Position numbers and translations under genes: made by a program
Shown here: positions 1 to 6,885 of the stretch, in pieces
Layout of the letters: each line of letters opens with the position of its first letter
Position numbering within the stretch: the first letter of the stretch is position 1
Assembly: GCA_049792815.1 (NCBI GenBank)
Contig: JBARBG010000095.1
Location: forward strand, 1 to 14,563
Direction of reading: 5' to 3'
DNA from: DAIDKA01 sp049792815
GTDB taxonomy: Bacteria > Pseudomonadota > Gammaproteobacteria > Steroidobacterales > Steroidobacteraceae
Length of the DNA: 14,563 bases
The notes under the pieces: model-generated
What the model was told of the DNA's origin: nothing
The model's database searches: none
What the model saw: only the letters and a program-made list of their open reading frames with translations

Positions 1-58
1 GAGCACGGCACTGGGCGACCTGGCGGACCAGCTGGTCCGTCAACTGACGGCGGCTTAG
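1..58 (+). CDS. C-terminal end of an upstream gene (partial), possibly a PqiC-type transport auxiliary lipoprotein
   Basis: Reading from base 2 gives 18 codons ending in TAG at 56-58, peptide STALGDLADQLVRQLTAA. The stop lies two bases before the ATG of the monooxygenase, as expected for adjacent genes of one operon. An 'ALxxLADQL...' helix at the extreme C terminus is reminiscent of PqiC/DUF330-type ABC transport auxiliary lipoproteins, but 18 residues are too few to name a family. That the frame is coding is inferred from the open frame, its amphipathic helix pattern and the tight junction. Confidence 0.45.
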   Translation, partial: STALGDLADQLVRQLTAA

Positions 59-60
59 AA

Positions 61-1590
61 ATGGGCGCCACGCAGGTCCTGATCGTCGGCGCGGGCCCGA
101 CCGGCCTGGTGCTGGCGCTGTGGCTCGCAAAACAGGGCATCACGGTCCGCATCATCGACCGTACGCAGGGCCCCGGAACCACCTCACGCGCGCTTGCCGT
201 GCAGGCCCGCACGCTCGAACTGTATCGGCAGCTGGATCTGACTGATGAGGTCCTGCAGCACGGCCACCAGGTCGCGGCCATCAATCTATGGGTCAAGGGC
301 CGCAGGAAGACTCGCGTTTCCTTTACGAATATTGGCGCCGGACTCACCGCCTATGGGCCCTTTGTCTACCCGCAGGATGAGCATGAACAGCTGCTGATCG
401 AGCACCTCGCGGCGTGCGGCGTGGCGGTGGAGCGACACACCGAGCTGCTCAGTTTCACTCAGGGCGATGAGCAGGTCACGGCAGTGCTGCGCGCTGCGGA
501 TGGGCGCGAACAGACCTGCGAAGCGGCCTATCTTGCCGGCTGCGATGGCGCGCGTTCCATCGTGCGTCAGAACATCGGCGCCGACTTTCCCGGCGGCACC
601 TACAAGCAGGTCTTTTACGTGGCCGACGTGGAGGCCGCAGGTCCCGCCCTGGACGGTGAACTGCACATCGACCTCGATGAGGCTGACTTCCTGGCGGTCT
701 TCCCGTTAAGGGGCGCGGGTCGGGCGCGACTGATCGGCACCGTCCGCGACGAGCGCGCCGCGCGCCCGGAGAGCCTGAAATTTGCAGATGTCAGCCATCA
801 CGCCATCACGCACATGAAGGTTCAGGTGCAAAAGGTCAATTGGTTCTCGACCTATCGCGTGCATCACCGGGTCACCGATCGCTTCCGCCACGGACGTGTG
901 TTCCTGCTTGGGGATGCGGCCCACATTCACAGCCCTGCCGGCGGCCAGGGTATGAACACCGGCATCGGCGACGCCATCAATCTGGCCTGGAAGCTCAAGG
1001 CGGTGCTGGCCGGTGCGGCCGGCGCTGCGCTGCTGGATACCTATGAGACCGAGCGCCGCGCCTTCGCCACCAAGCTGGTGGCGAGCACCGACCGCGGCTT
1101 CACGATGGCCACCGCCGATGGAATGGTGGCGCGATTCATTCGCACCCGTATTTTCCCAGTGCTCGCGCCGCTGGTATTCAAGTTCGAGGCGGCCCGGCGC
1201 TTCCTGTTCGGCGCGGTATCGCAGATCACGCTCGCGTACCGCGACAGCGCCATCAGCGAAGGGCGGGCCGGTGATGTCAGGGGCGGCGACCGCCTCCCCT
1301 GGGTGGCGGCGCCGGACGGGGATAACTTCCGCCCCTTGCAGGTCATCGGCTGGCAGGTGCATGTCTATGGCGCCTCGGGCGCGGAACTTACGCGGTGGTG
1401 CCGCGATCAGGGCTTGAGCCTGCACACCTTCAGCTGGCAGCAGGCCCACGCAACCGCCGGTCTGCTACGCGATGCCATGTATCTGCTGCGGCCCGACACC
1501 TATATGGCACTCGCGGCCGATCATCAGGATCCGCAGCGGCTGCAGCGTTACTTCGCGGCTCACGGACTCTCACTGCCAAATCTGAGGTAA
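61..1590 (+). CDS. FAD-dependent aromatic-ring monooxygenase (PheA/TfdB/MhpA-like, FAD_binding_3 family)
   Basis: This 509-residue protein is a class A flavoprotein monooxygenase, a cytosolic enzyme family that uses NAD(P)H and O2 to hydroxylate aromatic substrates. The dinucleotide-binding GAGPTG is at residues 10-15, the CDGARS ('DG') motif at 161-166, and the FAD ribityl-binding GDAAHIHSPAGGQGMN at 284-299, all intact and in family order. The C terminus keeps the short thioredoxin-like tail typical of phenol-hydroxylase-type members, ending in a 'YLLRPDTYMAL' strand around residue 480. The start follows the previous stop by two bases with no strong Shine-Dalgarno, suggesting coupling. A PepSY-type gene follows after eight bases. 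The family includes phenol, hydroxyphenylpropionate and polyketide hydroxylases and antibiotic-inactivating enzymes such as rifampicin and tetracycline monooxygenases. The substrate cannot be read from the sequence. Proximity to a MarR/Emr-type pump makes a xenobiotic substrate plausible, but this is inference. Confidence 0.93.
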   Translation: MGATQVLIVGAGPTGLVLALWLAKQGITVRIIDRTQGPGTTSRALAVQARTLELYRQLDLTDEVLQHGHQVAAINLWVKGRRKTRVSFTNIGAGLTAYGPFVYPQDEHEQLLIEHLAACGVAVERHTELLSFTQGDEQVTAVLRAADGREQTCEAAYLAGCDGARSIVRQNIGADFPGGTYKQVFYVADVEAAGPALDGELHIDLDEADFLAVFPLRGAGRARLIGTVRDERAARPESLKFADVSHHAITHMKVQVQKVNWFSTYRVHHRVTDRFRHGRVFLLGDAAHIHSPAGGQGMNTGIGDAINLAWKLKAVLAGAAGAALLDTYETERRAFATKLVASTDRGFTMATADGMVARFIRTRIFPVLAPLVFKFEAARRFLFGAVSQITLAYRDSAISEGRAGDVRGGDRLPWVAAPDGDNFRPLQVIGWQVHVYGASGAELTRWCRDQGLSLHTFSWQQAHATAGLLRDAMYLLRPDTYMALAADHQDPQRLQRYFAAHGLSLPNLR

Positions 1591-1598
1591 ACCCCAGG

Positions 1599-2018
1599 AT
1601 GAATATCGCGACTATCCGACGCTGGCACTCCTACGTCGGGCTCTTCATTGCCCCGAGCGTGCTGTTCTTCGCGCTGACCGGCGCGGTGCAGATCTTCAAT
1701 CTTCACGAAGCGCATGGTGGCTATACGCCGCCGGCGCTGGTTGAAAAGCTCAGCTCAGTCCACCAGGACCAGGTGTTCGCCTTCGGCGGCCACCACATGG
1801 CGGGTCCGCAGACCGGCGAACACGGGCACGAGGATGAGGACCGTCCGGCCTTCTCGACGCTGCTTCTGAAATGGTTCTTCCTGGTGGTGGCGCTGGCCCT
1901 TACGGTGTCCACGGCCTTTGGGGTGTGGATGGGGTTGACCCAAATCCGCGCCCGGCGCCTGGCGTGGCTGCTGTTGCTGGCGGGCGCCCTGCTCCCCCTG
2001 GGGATTCTGCTCGCCTAG
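1599..2018 (+). CDS. Small PepSY-associated TM-type membrane protein with His/acid-rich loop
   Basis: This is a 139-residue integral membrane protein. The start is the ATG at 1599, preceded by CCAGG and eight bases after the monooxygenase stop; the frame is open further upstream, but only inside that gene. The N terminus (IRRWHSYVGLFIAPSVLFFA, then LTGAVQIFNLHE) matches the 'RxWHxxxGL...LTG' start of PepSY-associated TM helix proteins. Predicted helices are about residues 12-32, 89-113 and 119-138. The connecting segment 35-85 holds H36, H39, H55, H65, H66, H75 and H77 followed by an acidic EDED run, which could bind metal. Full-size PepSY_TM proteins have four helices and are much longer, so this is a mini form. 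Some relatives act in siderophore/iron reduction or beside heme proteins; the function here is unknown. It is probably co-transcribed with the monooxygenase. Confidence 0.8.
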   Translation: MNIATIRRWHSYVGLFIAPSVLFFALTGAVQIFNLHEAHGGYTPPALVEKLSSVHQDQVFAFGGHHMAGPQTGEHGHEDEDRPAFSTLLLKWFFLVVALALTVSTAFGVWMGLTQIRARRLAWLLLLAGALLPLGILLA

Positions 2019-2062
2019 TCCGCCCTTAGGCCCCGGTCAGGCTTGCTTAAGCTGAGGAAGCC

Positions 2063-2091
2063 TTGACAATGATTGCCATAGCAATTATTGT
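2063..2091 (+). promoter_or_regulatory. Sigma70-type promoter of the marR-efflux operon
   Basis: A perfect TTGACA -35 box at 2063-2068 is followed after a 17-bp spacer by TATTGT at 2086-2091 as the -10 (four of six consensus positions). Transcription would start near 2098, leaving a leader of about 30 bases before the TTG start at 2128. The stretch is noticeably AT-rich compared with its GC-rich surroundings and lies in the only sizeable gap (2019-2127) ahead of the operon. Box assignment is by eye. Confidence 0.7.
2066..2091. promoter_or_regulatory. MarR-type operator: 26-bp inverted repeat overlapping the promoter
   Basis: Left arm ACAATGATTGC (2066-2076), spacer CATA (2077-2080) and right arm GCAATTATTGT (2081-2091) are reverse complements at 10 of 11 positions. 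The core, TTGC-N4-GCAA at 2073-2084, has the same layout as E. coli MarR sites (TTGCC-NN-GGCAA type). Each arm also contains its own 9-bp palindrome of form CAAT-N-ATTG (2067-2075 and 2082-2090), 15 bp centre to centre. The element runs from inside the -35 box to the end of the -10 box, so bound repressor would block RNA polymerase. The MarR gene immediately downstream makes autorepression the natural reading. Confidence 0.82.
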
Positions 2092-2116
2092 TTGGGCTAG
2101 GAAATGGCCTGAGACC

Positions 2117-2130
2117 GGGAGGAGCACTTG
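2117..2130 (+). promoter_or_regulatory. Ribosome binding site that fixes the TTG start of the MarR gene
   Basis: A strong GGGAGGAG-type Shine-Dalgarno ends at 2124, only a few bases before TTG at 2128-2130. No ATG or GTG in this frame nearby has comparable spacing, and the helix-rich MarR N terminus begins directly after it. TTG may keep repressor synthesis low. Confidence 0.75.
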
Positions 2131-2598
2131 GCGGACGTATACAGCCTCGACACCTACGAACCGAGGCGCGGACTCGGGCACCTCATCGGCCGCGTTCGAG
2201 CGCAGCTGCTGGCGGCAATCGACGCGGAATTGGCGCGTGATGAGTTCCTGGCGCCCCTGGAAGTCACCTCGGCGCAGCTCATCGTGATCGTGAACCTGGC
2301 CGGCAGGGAGTGCGCGACCTCCGCCTCAGAGCTGTGCAAGGGCATCTCCTACGACGCCGGCGCCATGACCCGGATGCTGGACAGGCTGGAGGCCAAGGGC
2401 ATGGTGCGACGGACCCGCTCGCCCGCTGACCGGCGCCTTGTGAACCTGGAGCTGACACAGGCCGGCAAGGCGGCCTACCCCAGACTGCGCGAGATCTCCA
2501 TGCGGGTGCTCAATCGTTCGCTGCGCGACTTCGATCAGGATGAGGCCAGGATGCTTGAAAGCCTGCTGGTCCGTCTGGGCAACAACTTGCGCGACTGA
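2128..2598 (+). CDS. MarR-family transcriptional repressor of the efflux operon
   Basis: This 156-residue protein has the usual length for the family, acting as a cytosolic dimer with a winged helix-turn-helix. The recognition helix is about residues 76-91 (DAGAMTRMLDRLEAKG) and the wing is 95-110 with the signature DRR at 101-103. TRMLDRL is also found in E. coli MarR itself. N- and C-terminal helices (about 15-45 and 115-155) would form the dimer interface. Cys62 and Cys70 are present, but there is no Cys at the position of E. coli MarR Cys80 (an Ala lies in that stretch), so copper/thiol sensing of that type is not supported. Start is TTG with a strong RBS. It is the first gene of the operon; the outer-membrane factor starts 16 bases after its stop. 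A MarR-type inverted repeat covers its promoter, so it very likely represses itself and the pump genes until a phenolic or drug-like ligand binds. Confidence 0.93.
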   Translation: MADVYSLDTYEPRRGLGHLIGRVRAQLLAAIDAELARDEFLAPLEVTSAQLIVIVNLAGRECATSASELCKGISYDAGAMTRMLDRLEAKGMVRRTRSPADRRLVNLELTQAGKAAYPRLREISMRVLNRSLRDFDQDEARMLESLLVRLGNNLRD

Positions 2599-2604
2599 TG
2601 GCCA

Positions 2605-2617
2605 GGGAGGGTGCGTG
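2605..2617 (+). promoter_or_regulatory. RBS and GTG start deciding the N terminus of the outer-membrane factor
   Basis: GGGAGG at 2605-2610 precedes GTG at 2615-2617 by four bases. The frame is open upstream to an ATG at 2540, but that would overlap the MarR gene and put 25 residues ahead of an obvious lipoprotein signal. Starting at GTG places the lipobox Cys at residue 16. Confidence 0.75.
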
Positions 2618-4039
2618 AATAAACTGCTCACCGCTTGCCTCGTGACACTGCTCGCCGCCTGCGCCAGCACCCATAATCTGCAGCCCGAAGCGGTCATCGT
2701 GCCGCCCGACAGCCTCAACGCCCACCAATCCTTCGGCGCGACGACACTGGATGCCGCAGCCTGGCCGCAGACCCAATGGTGGACGGCGTACGGTGATCCG
2801 CAGCTCAATGACCTGATCAGCGAAGCGCTCAAGGGCAATCCCGGCCTGCGCATTGCCGAGGCCCGGACGCGTGCGGCGCTGGCCCAGGTGGCTGCGGCGG
2901 ACAGTTCGCGCGATCCTGGCGCGGGCCTGAGCGGCCAGGCGGTGCGCGGACGCTTCTCCGAACACGGCCTGTTTCCGTCACCCTTCGCCGGCAACTGGGA
3001 CACGCTGGCGGTGTTGACCGCAACCCTGTCCTGGCAGGTGGACTTCTGGGGCAAGAATCGCGCCGCCTACGACAGCGCCGTAGGCAGCGCGCGCGCGGCC
3101 GAGGTGGATGCGCAGGCTGCCCAGCTCACCCTGGCGGCGAACATCGCCCATGTCTATGCGCAGCTGCAGGACGACAGCCTGCAGCTGATTGTCGCCCGCG
3201 ACACCCTGAGGCAACGCGAACAGGTCCTGGCGCTGACGCGCGACCGCAACGCCGCCGGTCTGGATTCACGCCTGGAAGTCACCCAGGCCCAGGCGGCCTT
3301 GCCGGCGGCCCGTGAACAGATCGACGCCCTGGAGGAGTCGGCGGCACGCGCCCGCCATGTGCTTGCGGCGCTGACGGGCGCGGGTCCGGATCGCTCCCTG
3401 ACCATCCACGACCCGCTGCCGAGCGTTACGCTGCAGGCGGTACTGCCCAGTGCCGTGCCGGCCGAACTGCTGGGCCATCGCCCGGATCTGGTGGCGCAGC
3501 GCTGGCGCGTGGAGGCGGCCACCCAGGGTATCCGTGAAGCCAGGGCCGAGTTCTACCCCAACGTGGATCTGGTGGCCTTCATCGGGCTGCAGAATCTGGG
3601 CTCCAGCAATCTTCTCAGCGCCGCCAACCGTCAGTACGGCGTGGCGCCCGCGTTCACGCTGCCCCTGTTTGATGCCGGCAAGCGGCGGGCAAAGCTGGCG
3701 GCGCAGGATGCCCAGTACGACGCCGCCGTGGAGCAGTACAACCAAATGGTCACTGACGCCTTGCGCGAAGTGGTCGATGCCCTCACTTCCCTGGACAGCC
3801 TGGGTCGGCAGCGCGGCGAAGAACGCGATGCCCGGGCCAGCGCCCAGGAGGCCTACGACCTGTCGGTGTTGCGTTATCGCGAGGGCGTGGGCAATTACCT
3901 GCAGGTGCTGAGCGCTGAATCGCAACTGTTGGCGCAACGCAGTCTCGAGGCGCAGCTACAGGCCCGTGCTCTGGACCTGTCGGTTGACCTGGTTCAGGCC
4001 TTAGGCGGCGGGTACATGCCGCAGCTGGCGCAGCGCTAA
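2615..4039 (+). CDS. NodT/OprM-family outer-membrane efflux lipoprotein
   Basis: This 474-residue protein is the outer-membrane channel of a tripartite pump. The N terminus is a lipoprotein signal peptide: N2-K3, a hydrophobic core, then lipobox L13-A14-A15-C16, so Cys16 should be acylated and anchor the protein in the outer membrane. The NodT-family opening 'WWTAYGDPQLNDLI' is near residues 54-67. Two outer-membrane efflux (OEP) repeats follow, roughly 60-260 and 280-470. The second begins with ELLGHRPDL at 284-292, matching the conserved 'LLxRRPDL' hinge (the first Arg is His here). Long heptad-like Ala/Gln-rich stretches fit the TolC-fold periplasmic helices. It sits between the repressor and the adaptor; the 18-base gap to the adaptor gene indicates one transcript. 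Having its own dedicated channel means the pump need not borrow a general TolC. Confidence 0.95.
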   Translation: MNKLLTACLVTLLAACASTHNLQPEAVIVPPDSLNAHQSFGATTLDAAAWPQTQWWTAYGDPQLNDLISEALKGNPGLRIAEARTRAALAQVAAADSSRDPGAGLSGQAVRGRFSEHGLFPSPFAGNWDTLAVLTATLSWQVDFWGKNRAAYDSAVGSARAAEVDAQAAQLTLAANIAHVYAQLQDDSLQLIVARDTLRQREQVLALTRDRNAAGLDSRLEVTQAQAALPAAREQIDALEESAARARHVLAALTGAGPDRSLTIHDPLPSVTLQAVLPSAVPAELLGHRPDLVAQRWRVEAATQGIREARAEFYPNVDLVAFIGLQNLGSSNLLSAANRQYGVAPAFTLPLFDAGKRRAKLAAQDAQYDAAVEQYNQMVTDALREVVDALTSLDSLGRQRGEERDARASAQEAYDLSVLRYREGVGNYLQVLSAESQLLAQRSLEAQLQARALDLSVDLVQALGGGYMPQLAQR

Positions 4040-4057
4040 CGCTGCCGGAGAAAAATC

Positions 4058-5284
4058 GTGAACACTGAAACCCAAGAGCTCGCACCGGCCGGCGGCAATG
4101 GCAAGCGCAATCGGATGCTGCTGCTGGTCACGCTCGGCATCCTGGTGATCGCCGTTGGTTACGGGGTGTACTGGCAAACCGTGCTGCGCCTGCGCGAGAG
4201 CACCGACGATGCCTATGTGAACGGCAACATCGTGCAGATCACACCGCAGATCGCCGGCACGGTCATCGGCATCAATGCCGATGACACCCAGTACGTGTCG
4301 GCCGGGCAGATCCTGGTGCGGCTGGATCCGGCCGATGCCAAGGTCGCACTCGATGAAGCCGAAGCCCACCTGGCGCTGACCGTACGCTCGGTGCGCGGTG
4401 AATTCGCAACCACGGCACAACTGGCCGCGGCGCAGGGCATCCGCCAAACCGACCTGGATACCGCCGAGAACGATCTCGCGCGGCGCGAACGCCTCGCCGG
4501 CAGCGGTGCGATATCCGGTGAGGAACTGCAGCATGCGCGCGATGCCGTCTCGGCCGCCAAGTCGGCACTGCTGGCCGCCCAGCAGCAGTTCGCCGCGGAT
4601 CACGCCCGTATCGACGGCACACAGATTGAAGACCATCCGGAAGTGCGCGCGGCGGCCAGCGCGGTCCACAGTGCCTTCCTCACTGTGGCGCGAACCCAGT
4701 TGCCGGTGCCCGTGGCCGGCTACGTAGCCCACCGCAATGTACAGCTGGGGCAGCGGGTCAGCCCCGGTTCGATACTGATGGCCATCGTGCCGTTGAACGA
4801 GGTCTGGGTCGATGCCAACTTCAAGGAACTGCAGATCGCCAATATCCGCATGGGTCAGCCGGCAACGCTGACGGCTGATCTGTATGGGCACTCGGTGACC
4901 TATCACGGCACGGTCGTCGGCTTCAGCGCCGGCACCGGCGCCGCCTTTGCGCTGCTGCCGGCGCAAAACGCCACCGGCAACTGGATCAAGGTGGTGCAGC
5001 GACTGCCGGTGCGCATAGCGCTGGACCCGCAGGACCTTGCCGCGCATCCGCTGCAGCTCGGGCTGTCGATGCGCGTGGAAATCTCCACCGCCAATCGCGA
5101 GGGTGCGCGGCTGCCGCAGCAGACCGTGGCCAATGCCCCGACCTATTCCACGAGCGTATTCGATGACGCCGACCGGCAGGCCGAGGCACGCGTTGACGCC
5201 ATCATCGCGGCGAACCTGCCCGCTCCCGTCCACGGCCGCATGGCGCATCGTCTGGCCCAGGTCCGCACCCGCCCCGCCACATGA
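4058..5284 (+). CDS. emrA: EmrA-type periplasmic adaptor (HlyD/membrane fusion protein family)
   Basis: The 408-residue adaptor links the MFS pump to the outer-membrane channel. A short cytosolic N terminus is followed by one membrane helix (about 20-38). The signature STDDAYVNGNIVQITPQIAG (48-67) opens the lipoyl half-motif, a helical hairpin spans roughly 93-213, the second lipoyl half begins near 214, and the beta-barrel contains FKELQIANIRMGQ (255-267). The family-specific GTGAAFALLPAQNATGNWIK at 292-311 is intact. The GTG start is preceded by CGGAG at 4046-4050. The stop TGA at 5282-5284 overlaps the pump ATG at 5281 by four bases, giving translational coupling and matched stoichiometry. 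E. coli EmrA is of similar size (about 390 residues) and works with EmrB on hydrophobic uncouplers and some antibiotics. Specificity here is unknown. Confidence 0.95.
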   Translation: MNTETQELAPAGGNGKRNRMLLLVTLGILVIAVGYGVYWQTVLRLRESTDDAYVNGNIVQITPQIAGTVIGINADDTQYVSAGQILVRLDPADAKVALDEAEAHLALTVRSVRGEFATTAQLAAAQGIRQTDLDTAENDLARRERLAGSGAISGEELQHARDAVSAAKSALLAAQQQFAADHARIDGTQIEDHPEVRAAASAVHSAFLTVARTQLPVPVAGYVAHRNVQLGQRVSPGSILMAIVPLNEVWVDANFKELQIANIRMGQPATLTADLYGHSVTYHGTVVGFSAGTGAAFALLPAQNATGNWIKVVQRLPVRIALDPQDLAAHPLQLGLSMRVEISTANREGARLPQQTVANAPTYSTSVFDDADRQAEARVDAIIAANLPAPVHGRMAHRLAQVRTRPAT

Positions 5285-6876
5285 GCCGGCCCGCCGCAGC
5301 GATGACGCCGGGCGCCGCAGCCGCGGCACCGATACCGCCACTGCCGGGCGCGGCACGGTTGCTGGGCACTCTGGCCGTGTCACTCGCGATCTTCATGAAT
5401 GTGCTGGACACGTCCATCGCGAACGTGTCCATACCGGCAATCTCCGGGGACCTGGGCGTCTCCCCTGACCAGGGCACCTGGGTGATCACCTCCTTCGGTG
5501 TCGCCAATGCCATCTCCGTGCCGCTGACCGGCTGGCTCACGCGGCGCTTCGGCCAGGTGCGGCTGTTCACGCTGTCGATTTTCCTGTTCGTGCTGGCCTC
5601 GTTCATGTGTGGCCTGGCGCCCTCCATCGGGCTGCTGATTTTCTTTCGCGTCATCCAGGGCGCGGTTGCGGGACCGATGATTCCGCTGTCGCAGTCGCTC
5701 CTGATGTCCAGCTATCCACCTGCCAAGCAAAGCACGGCGCTGGGCCTGTGGTCCCTGACCAGCCTGACGGCGCCGGTGGCCGGACCGCTGCTGGGCGGGT
5801 GGATCACCGACAATATCTCCTGGCCGTGGATCTTCTACATCAACGTGCCCATCGGACTGTTCGCCGGCACCCTGACCTGGATCCTGTATCGCCGGCGCGA
5901 GACTCCGACCATGCGTGTACCCATCGACGCCGTAGGCCTGGTGCTGCTCATGACCTGGGTCGGCTCGCTGCAGGTGATGTTGGACAAGGGCAAGGACCTG
6001 GACTGGTTCAATTCCCCGCAGATCGTCGCGCTCGCGCTGCTGGCCGTGGCCGCCTTCGTCTATTTCCTGATCTGGGAGATCCACGAAGAGCATCCCATCG
6101 TCGACCTGTCGCTGTTCAAGCGGCGCAACTTCACGATCGGCACGCTGTGCATGCTGCTCGCCTACGGGGTATTCTTCGGCAACCTGGTGCTGCTGCCACT
6201 GTGGCTGCAGCAGTATCTGGGCTACACCGCCACCAATGCCGGCATCGTGATGGCTCCGGTTGGTCTGCTGGCGATTGTCGTCACCCCGTATGTTGCCAAG
6301 CTCACCAACAGGGTCGACCTGCGCATCATCGTGACCACCTCATTCATGATCTTTGCCGTGGTCATGTTCATGCGCTCCCATTTTGATACCGAGGTGGATG
6401 TCAGGACGCTGTTGATCCCGACCATCATTCAAGGCGCAGCCATGGCCAGCTTCTTCGTGCCGTTGGTGACGCTGAGCGTTTCGGGGCTGTCGCCGGAGCG
6501 CATTCCCAATGCCTCGGGCCTCTTCAACTTCGCCCGCATCACCGCCGGCTCCTTTGGCACCTCCCTCTTCACCACATTCTGGGATCGTCGTGCCACACTG
6601 CACCATATCCGCTTGGTCGAGCACCTGACGCCGGACAATCCGGCCACCGCGGCCGCGTTCTCCGGCATTCAGGCGAACGGATTGAATGCCCAGGCAGGCG
6701 CCGCGGCGGTGAACCGCATGATTGACGTCCAGGCCTTCATGCTCTCGGCCGATGACCTGTTCTACGCTTCCGGACTGATCTTTCTCGCACTGATCATGGT
6801 GATCTGGCTGGCCAAACCGCGCCGCCCCGGCGCAACCGGAGTAGGAGGTGCAGCGCAGGCCGCCGGCGCGCATTAG
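5281..6876 (+). CDS. emrB: EmrB/QacA-type DHA2 family MFS drug:H+ antiporter
   Basis: This 531-residue inner-membrane transporter is predicted to have 14 helices, the hallmark of DHA2 drug:proton antiporters. The first-helix motif LDTSIANVS is at 42-50, where the acidic Asp is characteristic of the family. Loop motif A (TGWLTRRFG) is at 83-91, the RVIQG motif with its conserved Arg at 123-127, antiporter motif C (APVAGPLLGG) at 164-173 and WPWIFYINVPIG at 181-192. All are intact. A Pro/Ala-rich tail of about 25 residues precedes helix 1, somewhat longer than in E. coli EmrB. The start overlaps the adaptor stop as ATGA, and a DUF748 gene begins nine bases after the stop. With the channel and adaptor it should form a proton-driven tripartite pump for hydrophobic or amphipathic compounds. 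Confidence 0.95.
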   Translation: MSRPAAAMTPGAAAAAPIPPLPGAARLLGTLAVSLAIFMNVLDTSIANVSIPAISGDLGVSPDQGTWVITSFGVANAISVPLTGWLTRRFGQVRLFTLSIFLFVLASFMCGLAPSIGLLIFFRVIQGAVAGPMIPLSQSLLMSSYPPAKQSTALGLWSLTSLTAPVAGPLLGGWITDNISWPWIFYINVPIGLFAGTLTWILYRRRETPTMRVPIDAVGLVLLMTWVGSLQVMLDKGKDLDWFNSPQIVALALLAVAAFVYFLIWEIHEEHPIVDLSLFKRRNFTIGTLCMLLAYGVFFGNLVLLPLWLQQYLGYTATNAGIVMAPVGLLAIVVTPYVAKLTNRVDLRIIVTTSFMIFAVVMFMRSHFDTEVDVRTLLIPTIIQGAAMASFFVPLVTLSVSGLSPERIPNASGLFNFARITAGSFGTSLFTTFWDRRATLHHIRLVEHLTPDNPATAAAFSGIQANGLNAQAGAAAVNRMIDVQAFMLSADDLFYASGLIFLALIMVIWLAKPRRPGATGVGGAAQAAGAH

Positions 6877-6885
6877 AATAGGAGA

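Noticed and set aside
1395..1598. N-terminal extension of the PepSY protein into the monooxygenase gene
   Set aside because: The extension encodes non-homologous Arg/Ser/Ala-rich sequence, while ATG at 1599 begins exactly at the conserved RRWH helix.
2039..2063. Possible terminator stem AGGCTT / AAGCCT after the PepSY gene
   Set aside because: The stem is only 6 bp with a 13-base loop, and it is followed by TGACAATG rather than a T-tract. It also runs into the -35 box.
2540..2614. N-terminal extension of the outer-membrane factor to an ATG at 2540
   Set aside because: It would overlap the MarR gene and bury the lipoprotein signal; GTG at 2615 has the RBS and gives a proper lipobox.
4001..5383. 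Long open frame (460 codons) on the minus strand opposite the adaptor gene
   Set aside because: Composition is His/Arg/Gly-rich without recognisable motifs, it lies wholly antisense to a clear EmrA gene, and long antisense frames are expected in GC-rich DNA.
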